Assembly (NCBI GenBank): GCA_028751875.1 | Contig: CM054144.1 | Coordinates: forward strand, 15,587,302-15,651,301 | Direction: 5' to 3' | Length of the DNA stretch: 64,000 bases | Source of the DNA: Rapana venosa | Taxonomy: Eukaryota; Mollusca; Gastropoda; Neogastropoda; Muricidae | Part shown: positions 10,700-60,370 of the stretch, one piece after another | Layout: each line of letters starts with the position of its first letter | Position numbering within the stretch: the first letter of the stretch is position 1 | Program-made: the position numbers and the translations under genes | The notes under the pieces: generated by a model | What the model was told of the DNA's origin: nothing | Databases searched by the model: none | Seen by the model: only the letters and a program-made list of their open reading frames with translations

Positions 10700-13187
10700 T
10701 GCATGTATGTATGTGTGTGTTGGGAGGGGAGGGTAAGTGTGTGTGCACGTATGCACCCATGATTGTGTGTTTTTTATGCATGTGTCCATATGTGGATGAA
10801 AATTTTTTAAGTGGAAATGGTTTCCTGGATCTGTGATATTGATTTGCACTATTTTATATTTACTTATTGATTATTTTAAATTATGCTTGCTTGTAACCTA
10901 CATGAATTTATTGCCCTTTTGAAATATTAAAAGTCCGTTTGCATATTCGTTATTCATTTTGTTTGTTTGTTGTTATCTAGATGGTTAAGTAAAAGAAGTA
11001 ACATTGCAGCTTTGATATCTGAAGTAAAGGGTATGTGCTGCAGACTGGTAATTTGCTGTTATTCTTCTGTCTTAGTATCTTTGTATAGTTCAAGAGACAA
11101 CAAAGAGTGAAATTATTTACAGAATGTTCAAGGTGATATAGACCAACTGATCAAAAGGTTCACATGAAAACTCCGAAAACATACCAAAGAAACTTGATTT
11201 TTTTTTTAATGTAATTTTTAAAATGTCCCCCCGCCCCCCACAACAACAAAAAAATTCAAAAATTCCAGAATTGAAGTCATAAGATCATCAGAACTGAAGA
11301 CCAGTCACAAAACCACTTCATAACTTGTGCAAGAGGAGCTTAGGAAAAAACAAGTTTGAGGTCATTCCACTGAAAGTTAGAATTTAAATGTTTTCCCACT
11401 GTGATAGTATATCCTCTCATTTATCTCTCACTGATCCCCACCCCCATATTTTTCCACCCCCTGTCCCATCCTCATTTCTCTCTACTCCATCTCTGCCCCT
11501 TAATCTGAATACTGTGGAAACTTTTATGGCACTGACGTCACATTTCTCACTATGAATGGCTTGCCGCTGACATGGCAGAAATGCGACACACTAGGGTGAT
11601 GTCACAACACTATAGTCTTGTGGTTGAGGTAGAATGTATACATGTGTACACCAGTTGACGTCAGAACCTAGGGGTTCCTCTACATATGATTGGTGTGCAT
11701 GGACCCTTTTTTTTTTTTTTACAGTTATGTCTGTGGATTTTTTTTTCATTGTGGGAATAACATTTGTGGATATTTTGGTTGTTTTTTCTAGAAAAATGAC
11801 TGGCTCTGGGACTTTCTGCAAAACAGAATGGCTAGCAGTGAAATTGTTTAGAAAAAATGCATCAATTGATTCTAAAAAATACATATTGTATACAACACAA
11901 AAAGTAAAACAAAAGAATCAAAAGCAAAACGAAAAAATAAGAAAAAGTACAGATGTACTTTACGTTTTCCAGACTTAAAACAGTAATGACGTACCCTGTT
12001 ATAATAAAAAATAGTAAAAAATTATAAAAAATAAAAAAGTACCCGTTTATCAGAAAGAATTTCTGCACAAAATATAAGGGAATGGCTGAAGAGACAGGTA
12101 AGAATCAAGAAAGATTTGTAACTACAAATCAAAACAAAAAATACTTGAAAATTCTTGCACAAAATGTTCACAAAAAAGAAATTTACACATTTTAGCTTGA
12201 AGATTCCCTTGCATAGATATAGGTGGAAAAGAAAAAGTACAGGCTGACATGGATAGACCATTGTGGTTGAATGAGTGCTTGTTGAAGGCTTATCAACCAC
12301 AGGCTTTGTAAGCCTGTCCTGAAGGCTTGTCAGGAACATCCCATGATTTATTACAGGTGTCCCTGCACCCAGGGAGGGACACACATGTACATGTTTGAAG
12401 AAAGAACCATGTCCTCACTTTGTGGCTTTGTGCTCTGCCGGCTTTTTGGGGAGTGTGTGGTGTGTGAATCGCCTGTGGTTAATTGACATGTGTGCTGATG
12501 TTGAGGAAAGTTTCTTGTGCATATAACATGCACATGTGTGCACTTCCTCATTACATACATGTGTATATTATGTGTACATGCTGTCATACATGTGTTTGGA
12601 CTTACCATTATCTGTTTCCTGTCTTGCCACTCTAAAATGGTGAGTGTTGTCAGTCTCTTGATGCAGAAAATGTTCATGTCAGTGCTTGAGTTGAGACAAT
12701 GGGTCAGAAATAGACTGTAGTTCAGTGTAGTTCACTGATCTGAAATATTCAGACTGGTGTTCACATGGATGTGGAATGTCTCATTAATTTTAAAAAAGAG
12801 GAGGGGGGGGGGGGGTTGTCAGTCAGTGGTGCACTCTGATTACATCATCGTGCTTTATATTGATGTAGTGGTGATATACATGTATTGTGTATTGAATACT
12901 CAATGCTAGGGCCCTTCCTCTACAGTGAATCACTACAAATCATCACAAGGTACACAATCTATGTTAAAAGCTGAGAAATAATGTACAGCTGAGCTCTTAT
13001 GTACATCCAGTTATTTGCTTTATTACTAAAGGCAATGTCTCAAATGTGCTTATGTGTACACATAGAGCATCTGTAAGAGTAAGCATGCATCAGTTCACCA
13101 CAGAATATTGGAGACTATTCTGGTGATACATTGGTTAGTTTCTGCCATGTCTGTGATGACTGATTAATTGCAGATTTAGACATAAGT
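10700..13187. other. No gene recognised
   Basis: AT-rich, with T-, A- and G-homopolymers (for example a G-run at about 12806). No motif-bearing frame, and no repeat family copy that I could match. Confidence 0.5.
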
Positions 13188-13270
13188 CTTCTTCTACTTC
13201 TTCGTGAACACTCAGACAACAACTATTGTTGTCTGTCTCATCAGTCAACAGCTTACTGTCATTAAGCATC
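13188..13270 (+). mobile_element. Dispersed repeat R2, partial copy
   Basis: CTTCTTC..ACTCAGACAACAACTATTGTTGTC matches the start of R2 copies at 13915 and 23893, including the internal palindrome AACAACTATTGTTGTC-like core. Confidence 0.55.
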
Positions 13271-13789
13271 AGTCAGCAGCTGTATTGTGTTTGCTACTGA
13301 TGTGGAGACTGTTCTTATACATCATCAGGGTGTGGGATAGCTGACAGGTCAGAACATTGAAGCTGTGATCTGACAGCTACTGGGGGTATGGGTTCATATA
13401 TCTGCTGCTATGTTTGCTTGAGGGGTTGTTTTTTTCCCTCTGGAGTCAATATTGGTTCTCATACGTTTCCCCTCTAATCTAAGTCCTGTAGGTGAGACTG
13501 TGAACCAAGGTCCCATGTGCAAACACACGCAGAACATCTTGCCCAGATGGTTAAAGATCCATCCATCTTTTGGAGACTAATTGGTCAGCCATGGCTGTTG
13601 GCATGGCTGACATGAGCATACCTTCCATGCAGTCTGTGACCCGGAAAGAGATGGGCTTCCCCAGGTTCAGCTTGCCCACAACACACTGCTTTGCACAGTC
13701 ATGCAGTATCCCCAAGGTTTCTAAAGGAGTGCTAGAAGTTGTCTCTTATCAGGTATCATCAGTGGCTGTGTTCTGTTATTACTTTTTTT

Positions 13790-14462
13790 TTCCATTCCTC
13801 AACTTTGGGGATAATGTCAAAACACAACACCTGTGTGCATACATTTTTTTTTAAATGTCATCAGTTCCTTCTGGCACAAAATGACCTACTCTTTTGAAAG
13901 GCAGAACAGGCTTTTCTTCTTCTGCTTCAAATATTCATAGTCATACAGTAACTATTGTTGTCATATAAGTGAAAATGTGTTGTGCTGCTGTTAAGCGCCT
14001 GAAAAATCAGGCCCAGCACATCCAACTTTGGAAGAGATTTGTTATATATTTGAAGTCTTTCTGGAAAAAATGCAAGAGAAGGCATAAAATAGACAAGAAG
14101 GGGATGACAGGAAGAAAAGGAACAAGGCAAAAACAGAGGGATAGAAAAGGGGGAATTTCTAGCATAGAATTTCCAGAAGGTGGGGATGCTATTTATACTG
14201 ACAGGCTCCCAGCATCCCGACACGGGGAGGATGGAATGGGTTTTTACCATATACATGTGCAAGATGTTCTGTGGGTGTATGCACACAAAACCTTGGTGTA
14301 TATAGTCTTATCCAAAGGACTTACAGGGGAGTGGAGTCGGTACTGATGTTAACTGGAGGGGCGGAAATCCTCTCGAATGGGCACCTTGGTAGTGGCTTGA
14401 TCCTGGATCATGAGCGCAATTCTCAAACCACTAGGCTATACACCCCCACCCCACCCCCTGTC
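13790..14462 (-). mobile_element. SINE S1, minus copy interrupted by R2
   Basis: S1 blocks TGACCTACTCTTTTGAAAGG and CAGAACAGG lie left of 13915, and CAAGATGTTCTGTG, CCAAAGGACTTACAGGGGAG and the tRNA-like head (CTCAAACCACTAGGCTATAC, 14432-14451) lie right of 14225. The middle 300 bp is an R2 copy, so R2 inserted into S1. Confidence 0.75.
13915..14222 (+). mobile_element. Dispersed repeat R2, copy nested in S1
   Basis: Carries CTATTGTTGTCATATAAGTG, AATGTGTTGTGCTGCTGTTAA, GACAAGAAGGGGATGACAGG and the end block ATGCTATTTATACTGACAGG, shared with copies at 23893 and 41365. Class unknown. No protein-coding signal. Confidence 0.75.
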
Positions 14463-15734
14463 ATTACTCAAGTTGAGACTGTTATTATGTTGTTGAAAGG
14501 GATATCATTTATTATTGTTGAAAGGGAGATTGTTTTTAGATAGTGAAAGGGAGACCGCTTTGTATTATTGAAAGGAGACTTTTTTATGTAATGAAAGGGG
14601 AGACTGTTTTTATACATCAGTCGATGGCTGTATTGTGTTTCTACCAATTTAAAGACCAGTCTCATGCACCTGTCACAGGCTGTGTTATGTTCAGATTGAT
14701 TTGAAGGTTTGTTTTTACACATTAGTCAGTGGCTGTAGCATTGCTGACATGGGGACTGTTCTCTGAAATGGAGACTGAGGTGTTCTCTTACTGATGGTGT
14801 GGTTTCTTTTCTGATAAATACGATTATATGTCGATCTGTTTGATTCAATTATCAGAACTGTTACACTGTCCTGTTTAAAAATTACCAATGTAGTTTTTGT
14901 TGATCGCTAACAATGCAATTATTGTAATTTCTTTACTGATGTGAAGAGATCAGAAACAACAAACAAAAACCTGCAGATAGCCAAGGTTAATTTAGCTTTA
15001 GATTTTAAAAAAATCCAAATTGATATAAAAACAAACAAACAAATTCAAAGATAGTTCAGTTGAATGCAGTTTTAAATTAATTAACAAATAATCGAGACTT
15101 TGGGGTTTAATTAATGAATATTTATCTTAAGCTTAAGTTTACAACTCTTTGAATTTACATTAGCAAAACTGAAGAACCAGTTTTATTCTAAAGCCCTTTG
15201 CAATAATAAACTATAAAAAGAATATCACATCCTGCAGCAGCCCAGCTGTTGAGGGTTGAGCAGCCATTTTGTTAACAGACAGCTTTTGCTCAGTTGGCTT
15301 TATGAACAGTGAGTAGAAGAAGAATAAAGCTCTGTTGTTTATATATGAGATGACAGGGAAGTCACCTGTTGGTTATGACAGATGAGTTCAGATCCTTTGT
15401 CAGTTTCTTTTATTGTGTAGAACTTTCTGAATATCAATCACCTTCAACTTCAAGGCACACAGTTGACTGCAGATGTTGTGAAGGAAAAGAAACCAGTGGG
15501 ATGGTACTTGAAGTTTGTTTGTTTGCTTTCTTTCTTGCCTTGATGACTGTGCATAGTTGATGGTAACTGTTTGTGAGTAAAGAGTACAGTGGCTTCAGCA
15601 TTCTACATCAGGAGCAAGTATGGGTTTGTTTTGTTTTTTCCTGCAGGAGACTGTTAGTGTTGCAGTTTGGGGATTTGGGTTTGTTTGGGTTTTTGTTGTT
15701 GTTTGGTTGGGGTTTTTTGGGGGGTGGGTGTGGA
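14463..15734. other. No gene recognised; possible untranslated exon near 15.3 kb
   Basis: GAAAGGGAGA words recur loosely between 14500 and 14610. At 15270-15315 there is GCAGCCATTTTG, a YY1-like core often found near start sites, then GTGAGT at 15309. This could be a non-coding first exon of MGAT4 but is only a guess. Confidence 0.2.
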
Positions 15735-16130
15735 GTCCTGGGCTAGAGTTTTGAGGCTCACCAATGGTGAGATTTTGCAAATGCCACCGTTTGCCCATCA
15801 TAACTGCATTCTGACTTCTTGGATGATGTCTAAACATGACACCAGTATGCATGCATTTCTAACATTTTGTCATCTGTTCCTGCAGGTATGCATTGGCCTA
15901 CCCTTCAAAATTTGGAATGGGTTTTTAATGTGTGCAACAAGATGTTTAGCATGTGTTCATGTTCAGGACCTCAGTTTATAGTCTCATGTGAAAAACTTTG
16001 GGGGAGAGGAGTCAGTACTGGCGTTAACTCCCAGGGAAATATCCCTTTAGATGGGTGTCTAAGTGGTGGCTGAAACCTGTGCCGTCAGATTGCCAGCTGA
16101 ACGCTTTAACCCAGTAGGCTGTCTCGCCCC
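15735..16130 (-). mobile_element. SINE S1, near full-length minus copy
   Basis: From left to right: R6-like block (GAGGCTCACCAATGGTGAG), ACATGACACCAGTATGCATG, GCAACAAGATGTTTAGCATG, TTTATAGTCTCATG, then a tRNA-like head in reverse (AACGCTTTAACCCAGTAGGC). Read on the minus strand the head would carry the pol III A box and B box. Confidence 0.75.
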
Positions 16131-17771
16131 TGTGGGTTGGTCAGTATCTATGTACCCCTTGAAGAGCTTTTCTTGTAGACACAAGTGACAGTATAAATCT
16201 TTATTTCAGCTGTCTACACACCACCACCGTGGGCACTTTGCCTTACCTTGTGCAGAAAGTTTTATTCGTTTATTCTTTTGTTTCAAGAATAAAGTTCTGG
16301 ATTTATCAGTTTATGTTAGTATGTATCAAGTCTTTGATGGGCCAATGGCCTTTTTGTGAATAAATCTTTCGAGTTCGAGTATTAAGTCTTTGGAAACTGC
16401 ACTTTTTTTTAAACACCTCCTCTAGTTTTGCAGCTTGATGTATTGTATAAGTACTACTTATAGTCAAGGCAGATTTCTCTGCCAAAAACTCGGGCAGTCA
16501 TGTTATGAGGCATTATATTTCTTCCTCCTTTCTGAACTTAAGTTATATTATCAGTTTTCTTGTGTGTGTGTGCGTGTGCGTGTGCGTGTGTGTGTGTGTG
16601 TGTGAATAGTTTATGTGTGCAGTGCCCGTGTACAAGCTTACAAGTTACATGTATACGTGATACATGCTTTATGTAAGGTACTTTGAGCTAAACATGTTTT
16701 AGGATATTGCGTCCTATTATTATTATTATTATTATTACTATTATTATTACTATTGTTATTGTTGCTAGTACTATTGTCATCATCATTAGTATCATCATCA
16801 TTATTGTTATCATCATCATCACCAGTGTTGGTGATGTTATCTTTGAATGATTACAGCTTGATTATCATTTTTTGAAAAATCAAGCAAAGGGTTAACAAAC
16901 TCTGCCTGTTCAAATAAAAGGGTGGAAGAAAAAGCTCCCCTTTTGTGCAGTCAGTATTCATTCTTACTGCCTGTCTCTGCTATCTCAGAGGCTTTTCAGG
17001 TAGTTGGAATTAGTAGTTGTCTCAGCAAATCTTTCAAATATTCTCTTGTTCATTTTATGACATTTTGCCTGTATTGTTTTATTTTGGCGACCAGGTAGTG
17101 ATATTGTAAACACTGGAAGGGGCACAGGATGTCCGTTCTGTGTTGTTATTTGCCCATATCATGGCATTTGTTGTACATACTGTTTTTTTACATTTATTGA
17201 AATGTTGATATGCTCTTAAGCTTTTTTTGTAACCTGGGAATGATAAATGAAACCAAATGGCTGGCATTCTCAGCCTAGCCTGGTTTTTTTTTACCTTAAT
17301 TAAGGAATTCAATTTAAGACCCCCAAAAAAGTATTTTGCCGTTTAATTTTTTTTCCAGATTAGCAGTGTTAGATATATGATGGCATTGGGTGGTGTTGAT
17401 CTTGAACTTAAGGTGGATGTTCTTGGAATTGCTGGAATTCAATAAGGTGACAGCCCTGATATGGCCTGCGTAGTCAGTGGGGCTATAAACAACATGAAAT
17501 GTACATGTCTTCATTTGGCTGCATGCTTGTATGAGTGAATGTGTATGTGCTGCAATGCAAATTTGTCGCTATTTTGTTCCCATTAAATGGTTATGCCACA
17601 TTTTAAACTAATTTATATCATTTTAATTTGTTATAATTATGAATGAAATATGTTTGTAATTAAACCATGTGTGTCACAATTGTATTGACAGTGTTTGTTA
17701 GCATGGCAGAGAAATCTCCAGAGTCTTTCTTCACATTGTAAAACACTGTTATTTGTTTTGATGGTCCACAG
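16131..17771. other. Upstream of exon 1; no gene recognised
   Basis: Contains (TG)n at 16561-16605 and an (ATT)n/(CAT)n tract at 16710-16830. If 17771 is a true acceptor, this is part of a 5' UTR intron. Confidence 0.4.
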
Positions 17772-17846
17772 AAGTGGCAGGCGTACCTGAGACGGATCTG
17801 TGCCAAGTTCTACTTTGTGGCACAGAGTCGAGTGAATCTGTTTCGG

Positions 17847-53466
<35,620 letters not shown>

Positions 53467-53697
53467 AGGAGGGAGGAAGAGGTGATCGTTACGTGGCACG
53501 TTATCACCTGTTGATGGCGTTGGTTACCTGCCTGTCCCTGCACCACGGCAGGACCCGGCAGTACTGTGACACCAGGAGAGAATGCACACCTGTCCTGCCA
53601 TGGCCATGCCTTGCACATTGTCATTCCACCATTTGCTGATACATCTCCACTCGTTGCTTACTCATTTTGTATTGGGTTTATGGCCTGAATATCATGA

Positions 53698-53830
53698 AAC
53701 ATCTTCACCTTCATGTCGAAAACATCTTCACTTTCATGTCAAAAACATCTTCACTTTCATGTCAAAAACATCTTCACCTTCATGTTGAAAACATTTTGAC
53801 TTTCATATAGAAAGCATCTTCACTTTGACA
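53698..53830 (+). repeat. 23-bp minisatellite in the probable 3' UTR
   Basis: About six units of ACATCTTCACTTTCATGTC plus AAAA, decaying to the right. Confidence 0.92.
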
Positions 53831-56800
53831 TTGTCATGGTATTGTATCACTTCTAGGCATGTGATATCCGCAACATCTTGACTTCAGACATCCGCCACTG
53901 CTTCCAGATGTGTTCACTGCAGAAAATGTGGTAATCATGTTCTATCACAGCGGTATCTGTCTTTTCTCTCACTCCAGGATGAAAGTATGTTTTAAGTAGA
54001 AGCGATCACAGTTTTCCATCTGTTACCCTGTACCCTGTATTGGTCTGTATGCAAGGTGAATGTGTATTGACAGTATCCCTGACTGAAGTGGTGTACCTTT
54101 GAAGATGAAGCTTATCATCCTTGTTGATTGTTAGATGTGTTGTGTATGAAGTGGAACATTGGTGTGTGATTTTTTTAAATATTCTTTTTTTTCCTTGTCA
54201 ACTGAAAAACTGACCAAAGTTGAGGGTAAAATTTGTAGAGTTCATGTGTGTTTTTGTGTTTTTTTCTGCATGCAGAAAAACTTGTGGGTATTGCTTGAGT
54301 TGTTGGATGGCTGCTAAGGTAAGGTAATCAGCATTTTCACAGAATGTACGGGTTTAACTGTTTCTTGTGTTTTCTTGCCATGGTTTTGTTGTTGTTCTAG
54401 TCTTGTTTTGTCTGTCTCAAAAGATGTAACAATCTCATCTCACATTGGGGAACAGAGTTGAGAAGAGCTGTTCTCTGCACTGAACCATTTTCATGTTTTA
54501 GACTTTACCTGAATCATCCTTGTAGGTTTGTTTAACCATGTTACCTGAAAACAGTTTATGTACAAGCAGCACTTGCTGAGGTCCAGAGCAAACTCAGAGA
54601 AAGAGAGTATCTTGATTATGAGCTTATAACTCTTATATTGTAGATCTGAGCTTCGCTTTAAAGACATGATCATGGTTTTTATCAAGAGAAAAAATGTACA
54701 GGAAAGCATTGAAATTGGAAGTGATTGTTTTCACTGAATAATTGGTCATTATTTTCACAGCAGCCCACAGTTAGTTACAGTTCTCACTGCATGACCTGGC
54801 CAGTCAGCTGGTTGTGGGGGGATTTTGTAGGGCTGTTGGAAAGGCCTCATTCAGGACTCAGCCAGGTATATAACTCCACCCCAGTATTCCAAAGTTGGGG
54901 ATAAGCTCCACAGCTTAAGATCTGTTAACATTTAAGGACGGGGGAAAGGGGATGCACAAAGATGAAGTTTTTTCCTTTCATGGGGGGGAGGGGGGGGGGG
55001 GGGTGTTCAAGCTGCCTGTCTGTGTTCACCTGTCTGTGCAATTGAAAAGCTCTGTCAAATTGTTTATGTGTGAACATTCTGTCTGTCCTAACAGTACTAT
55101 GTGGATGAAGGTTTGTTTCATGTTATTGGTGGTGTGAAGGTTCCCTCTTGTTAAAAAGACCATTCTACCGTCACTGAGTTGTGTGAGGCCCTTAACAGTA
55201 ACATCTCACTTTCCTTACATTTTATATTGTAAGACACGTTTCATGCACTTCTCATGGAACTTTTTTGTGGTTGTTTAGCTGTGTATAGATTTTTTTTTTA
55301 TAATTCAGACCATAAAATGGGTTTGGGGAACTTATTGATTATTTCTGCAAGTTTTTCCCTTTATTTGGTTCTGAAAGATGGGTTATTTTCCTGACAAACG
55401 AAAAACCTGACATAGCTTTTCATGTTCCTGTATGGCTCATAAACATGTAGAACCCAAGATCTGGTTTCTCTCTTACTGTTGATGTCAATCGCATGGGAAA
55501 ATACCTTAGTGTTGTATCACTCACACCTGTGTGACAACCCATCTCCTACATTTAAGGACTGTGAGTAGCATATTTTTAAAGTACAAGTCTTTTGCCTTTG
55601 TGGTCAGCCAGGGACCATATGTACATAGTGGTTTCACTTTGGGAATAAGCGTTTATCAGCATTGAGACCAGCGTTGCACACCGGTGGGTGATGTGGTTAA
55701 ATTCCAGACAGACTTCTAGGTGATTCGAGAGAAGGGAGTAGCCTTCCTTTTGTGCTGTAACCTTGACTAAAAGAGGAACAGTTAATAAGAATAGTTCTGT
55801 GAGTGGATTTGTAGTTGTATGCGTGTGTACATGTGCATGTGAGTGTGTGTGTGTGTGTGTGAGCTTGCTTACTTTTTGCATGATACAGATAGGAATGTCA
55901 CACAGTAACAAGAATGGAGTGAGCATTAATCGCAAGGATTTTATCACTGTAAGAATTTCGATTCAGTGTCACTCTAACCATAGTTTGTAATGATATTACA
56001 CTGAACATGAGGATATCAGTACTGTTCGCAGTTACGATGGGGTTAGTTTTCTTTAAAACATTAATGGTAAAAGTAGTTACACAATATGCTCCAGTACAAC
56101 AAGAATGAGGATAATATGCTTTAATCATAGTGATGGCATCGTCAGTAGTTTTAAGGTACAGGGGCTGTCCCTATAGATTAGATAGCAGTTATTTGATTCC
56201 CAATTGGATAACTGTTACAGCCACAGATCATGCATTAAAGGGGGAAAAATAAGAAACAGACACAAGAAACTGGAATATCATTTTTGCACTGGGACAAACT
56301 TGACTGGAAATAGAAAATTGTCTGAACAGTAGGTCATGTTTACTGATTGGATTGATCCCTGGGGATGACTGCTCATAAGAAATCTTGAATTGATGGTTTT
56401 TGATTGTTCATTAAAAAGATGTCTCAGGTGGGTACTGACTAGACTGGAAAAGAAATAAAATAGATTCTTTTGGAAGAGGGATTTTATTCAGTTTTTGCAG
56501 TTGAATCTATGTGTATGTGATAGGTATGCATGCTTTGCACTATACACATATTTGTCATGGCAAAAATTAGAATGTCATGTTCTTGTTGTATTTCATGAGT
56601 GCTCTGTTTCAAGAGATGCCAGAAAGCCCCTGTTATGTCCGTGTGCTCAGCCATTTTTCTGTATGCCAGTTGGTGGATAGCATAAGTATCATTGGTTTGA
56701 AGTGACGTGCCTTCATCTGTTTGTGAGAAACAAAAGTTACCTCTCTTTTTTATTCTGTTCCAGGCCTCGCCTGTATTTGGTATTAGTTATTCAAAGGCAC

Positions 56801-57370
56801 TAACTTTGTGGTGTCTAGTCTGTGCAGTATGTTTAGAGTCAACTTTGTGTCGTTTGGTCTGTGTAGTGTGTTAAATGTCAACTTTGCATTGTTTGATCTG
56901 TGTAGCATATTAATATATCAAAAGGCTGGTCCACCTTTTAAATAAGGTAATTTGTATGCGCACATTTCTTAACTGTTGCTAATGGGTGTCCGCATAAGCG
57001 ATGGATATATGTCCTACACAGATATTAGTCCCCTCCCCCCTTCATTTGTTTTCATACAGCCAGCCTGTGAAAGTTTATTTGCAACATAATAAAGAAAGCG
57101 AGTTAGAAAGCAAATGGCAAAATCGTTGAAACTTACATATCTGTACCTGTACACCAATGTATAGTCTGCATTAGCAGTACAAGATGGACAGTGTTGTTCA
57201 ATTTTATGCATAATTCATAGTTCACTTATGAAATGTGTACTCTCCCTCTCTGTGATGAGCATGAGTATAACTTTCTATTGGTCATAATCAGACTAAAATA
57301 TTCAGATGCATCATTATTTTGCTGTGGTTTGAATTCTATAAATCTAAGAGAAATATTTTACTAACTGTCA

Positions 57371-57376
57371 AATAAA
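57371..57376 (+). terminator. Alternative polyadenylation signals AATAAA
   Basis: AATAAA here and at 57088-57093 could end shorter transcripts. Another at about 63809 is a more distal option. Confidence 0.2.
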
Positions 57377-60342
57377 AGGAAAACGTTGCCCGGTGTTTAT
57401 ATGGGAACTGGCAGGAAGGGAAAAGAGGAGGGGGCAGTTGTTTTCTAGTGGGTTTGGTGGGTTTTTTTCAGGGGGAGGAGGTGTTTGGAAGGAGAAGTTG
57501 ACTTTCTTCAATCCCACCATGTTTGCTTGCTTATGCTGGTGTAGGGGTGTGTGTGTGTGTGTATCATCTTGAAGGACGTGTACGTGTGTTATGTCAGATT
57601 TGAAGCCTATGTAATATTTCAAGATTGTTTTCTGTACACTTTCAAAGGTCATCTTGATGTCTAGTGATATTTCATGCATGGTGTTGACTCTTGTACTGTT
57701 TGTACATGCTGGTTGTAAGAGTATTTTTATCTGGTGTATTTATGGATGAAAGGATGAGTGTTGTTACTGAATCGACATGTTTCATCAGTGCACACATCAT
57801 CAGTACATTGATAGGTGTAAACACAATATGTTTTATCGGGTAAATTGATTGATATTCCATTGCATATTATGCACTATCTTTATAGCTGTTTGAAAACTGC
57901 ATATTATCGTTTCATATTTTGGTCTGCACCATTTTTGCTTTATATCATGTCTGTGTTTTTGAACGGGTGTAAGATGTGAATGCATGTTGAAGGGCTTATA
58001 TGTAAAGCATATGGTAATTACAGCATTGTTAAGATGGGGGGGGGGGGGGAGTCTTGGTGGGTTTGGGGTTTTTTATGTGCATAAAAGTCACTGCATATGA
58101 AGTTTGTGAGCACAAGTTGAGCTCTCTTAAGAAGGAGTAATCAGAGGTTTCTTTTCTTGGGATAGTGTAGGGTATGGGTTGATTGTGACTTTGTTCAAGT
58201 CACTGTATGTTATTTGCATCAGATGAGGGCAAGAAGTTGATTCATATATGAACAGGTCACAGCTGTCAGTCTACCTCACTTTCAGCTGCTGTTCATTGCA
58301 TTCTATCCTATCCCAGCCCAGCTGGTGCTGATTACAGCAGGAACTGACCACACTTGGACTAGGTAAAAGGAAGGGGCGCACTAAATTTAGCACTCTTGAC
58401 TGAGTGATGTTGGATTTGCATGCTGTGAGGTGTGTTTGATTGCTTACTGTACTGTACATTATTTTTTATTATTAATCCAATTTCCAACATCATGGGTTTG
58501 TCAGACCCACCGGTCAGTTATTTGACAACAAAAATATTTCATGAAGATAAAGCCATTCTACCAAAAGTCGGAGTAAAACTACTCTTTAGCCAGGTTGATC
58601 TCCCCCTCCTTGTGCATCAGACTTGGCAGTAACGTTTCAGGACATGTGAGACTTACAGTGAATTGTATGGCCTGTGAAACTTACCATGTAGGGATAGGAA
58701 AGATCAGATTGTTTTCTTCTTTACAACGATAGAAAGGTAGGTGTGTGAGATTCACAACACAGGAATAGGTGTGCCTAAAATTTGTTCATTATTCATTTAG
58801 AATGTGAAGTCTTTTTCAAAAATAAATAACATGTCTACCTTGAAGAATCCTTGTTAATGAGGGGTGTTTTTTAAAATTCTGACAGAAATCAGTTGCATTT
58901 TTTTGTTTTGTTTTTGGGTGGGTTTTTTTTTATTTGTTATTTGTGTAGGGGGGTTCTTTTTTTTTATTGGGGGGGTAGGGGTCATTATGTAAAGGAAAAT
59001 AACTTGTCAGAGTCGCCATCAATTACAGTGAATTTAATAAGACTTTCAAAAGAGCTGTCATTTACTGTATTTTTTGTGAAAAGCATCACAATAATCACAG
59101 AATATGTTTCACTTTACATGTGAACATGCTGAGGGGGAAAAGTATATGAAGCGGGCGTTGGTACATGAGGACCGGGGTAGGTCACAGTGTAAATTATGAC
59201 CACTTTCAGTATTCAGTTTGTAACTGTTGAAATTTGGACCGGTTGTTGAATGGTTCTTCGGGGAAATACTGGAATAGCTTGAAGAAGGGTACACCTTATT
59301 CTAATTCAAGTGAAATGTGAGTTTTAAAAAGCAACACTTTTTCGGGGGAGAGGGGGGGGGGGGGGATATCTTTATTTTTGTGATAACTGTTTTTCTTTAC
59401 TGCAGTTCCTTTTCATCTTTTATTTTTCACTAATGCATACAAATTCTCTGTCAGCTTCTCCAGGGTCCCCAAAAGATGACAGAACATGTTTGCGATTTGA
59501 AACTTTTCATTTAAAACCACCTCCTATAAACAAAGAGTTCATCATTTGTATTTAGTTTTCTTCACGACCATTCCATTGTTCAGGGCTGAGGCAGAATCTT
59601 TGGTATGTTAGAGAAATACCACCACCATCATTTCTAATTCCTATACCTCCACCAAGAACTTTGCCCACCAAGACGTTAGTGATGGGTCTTTTTTACAGTC
59701 ATTGCCAAGCAGCCAACTGCCTAGCTCTCCGATCTGACAGGAATGACATTTGTTTCAAAATGGTGACCACTGGCCTGATCATTAGAATACATGTTTAAGT
59801 GTGTTGTGTCACTTCTTATTAAACCGTTACCCCCTACCCGGCTGATGGCACACTTTATGCAGCAGGCTGACACCTGTCTGTCACTGTTGTGTGTCCACAT
59901 CATGGCCTGTTATTCATTTGCTAATTGCTCTCATATTTGGGAGGAAGTACTGTAAACATGTAACAGGGAAATTCATAGCAGTTGAGAGACGCAATAGATT
60001 ACAAAATCATATTGGTATAATTTTTTGTTTGTTTATTCTTTGAATTGGCTGGGGCTGAAATATGCTGCACTGAATATTCACAGGTGGTGAAAGGGTCATT
60101 GCAATAGAATGTTCTTTCTGGGGCTTTTTACTTTTTTGTTAGCCCTTTTCTCATTATGTCATAAACAGTTCTAAGGATTTGGGGGTAGTTTTGTTGTTAA
60201 TGATGGCCGAAAAGAAGAGTGATTCGAGAGAGAGACTGTTTTTGAAGACTGCATAAGGCTGTTAATATTACTTCCACAGCATACCTTTGCAATAACCATG
60301 CCTGGTGTGAGTGTATGTATGTATATGTATAGATCTGTGTAT

Positions 60343-60348
60343 AATAAA
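60343..60348 (+). terminator. Candidate polyadenylation signal AATAAA
   Basis: AATAAA is followed about 25 nt later by GGTGGTGGTTTGTTTGG and a T-run, the expected downstream element. It is the best-formed signal after the stop codon, but nothing in the sequence proves it is used. Confidence 0.4.
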
Positions 60349-60370
60349 TGTACAAGTACAGCTGCACTTA

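Larger units (their letters stand above)
53467..60365 (+). other. MGAT4: Probable long 3' UTR or immediate downstream DNA
   Basis: No further coding match. Compared with the introns this 6.9-kb stretch holds almost no SINE or LINE pieces and only short (TG)n runs, plus a 23-bp minisatellite near its start and G-runs near 54984, 58037 and 59352. It ends near AATAAA followed by a GT-rich stretch. I infer a long 3' UTR. Earlier AATAAA sites at 57088 and 57371 could end shorter transcripts. Confidence 0.4.
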
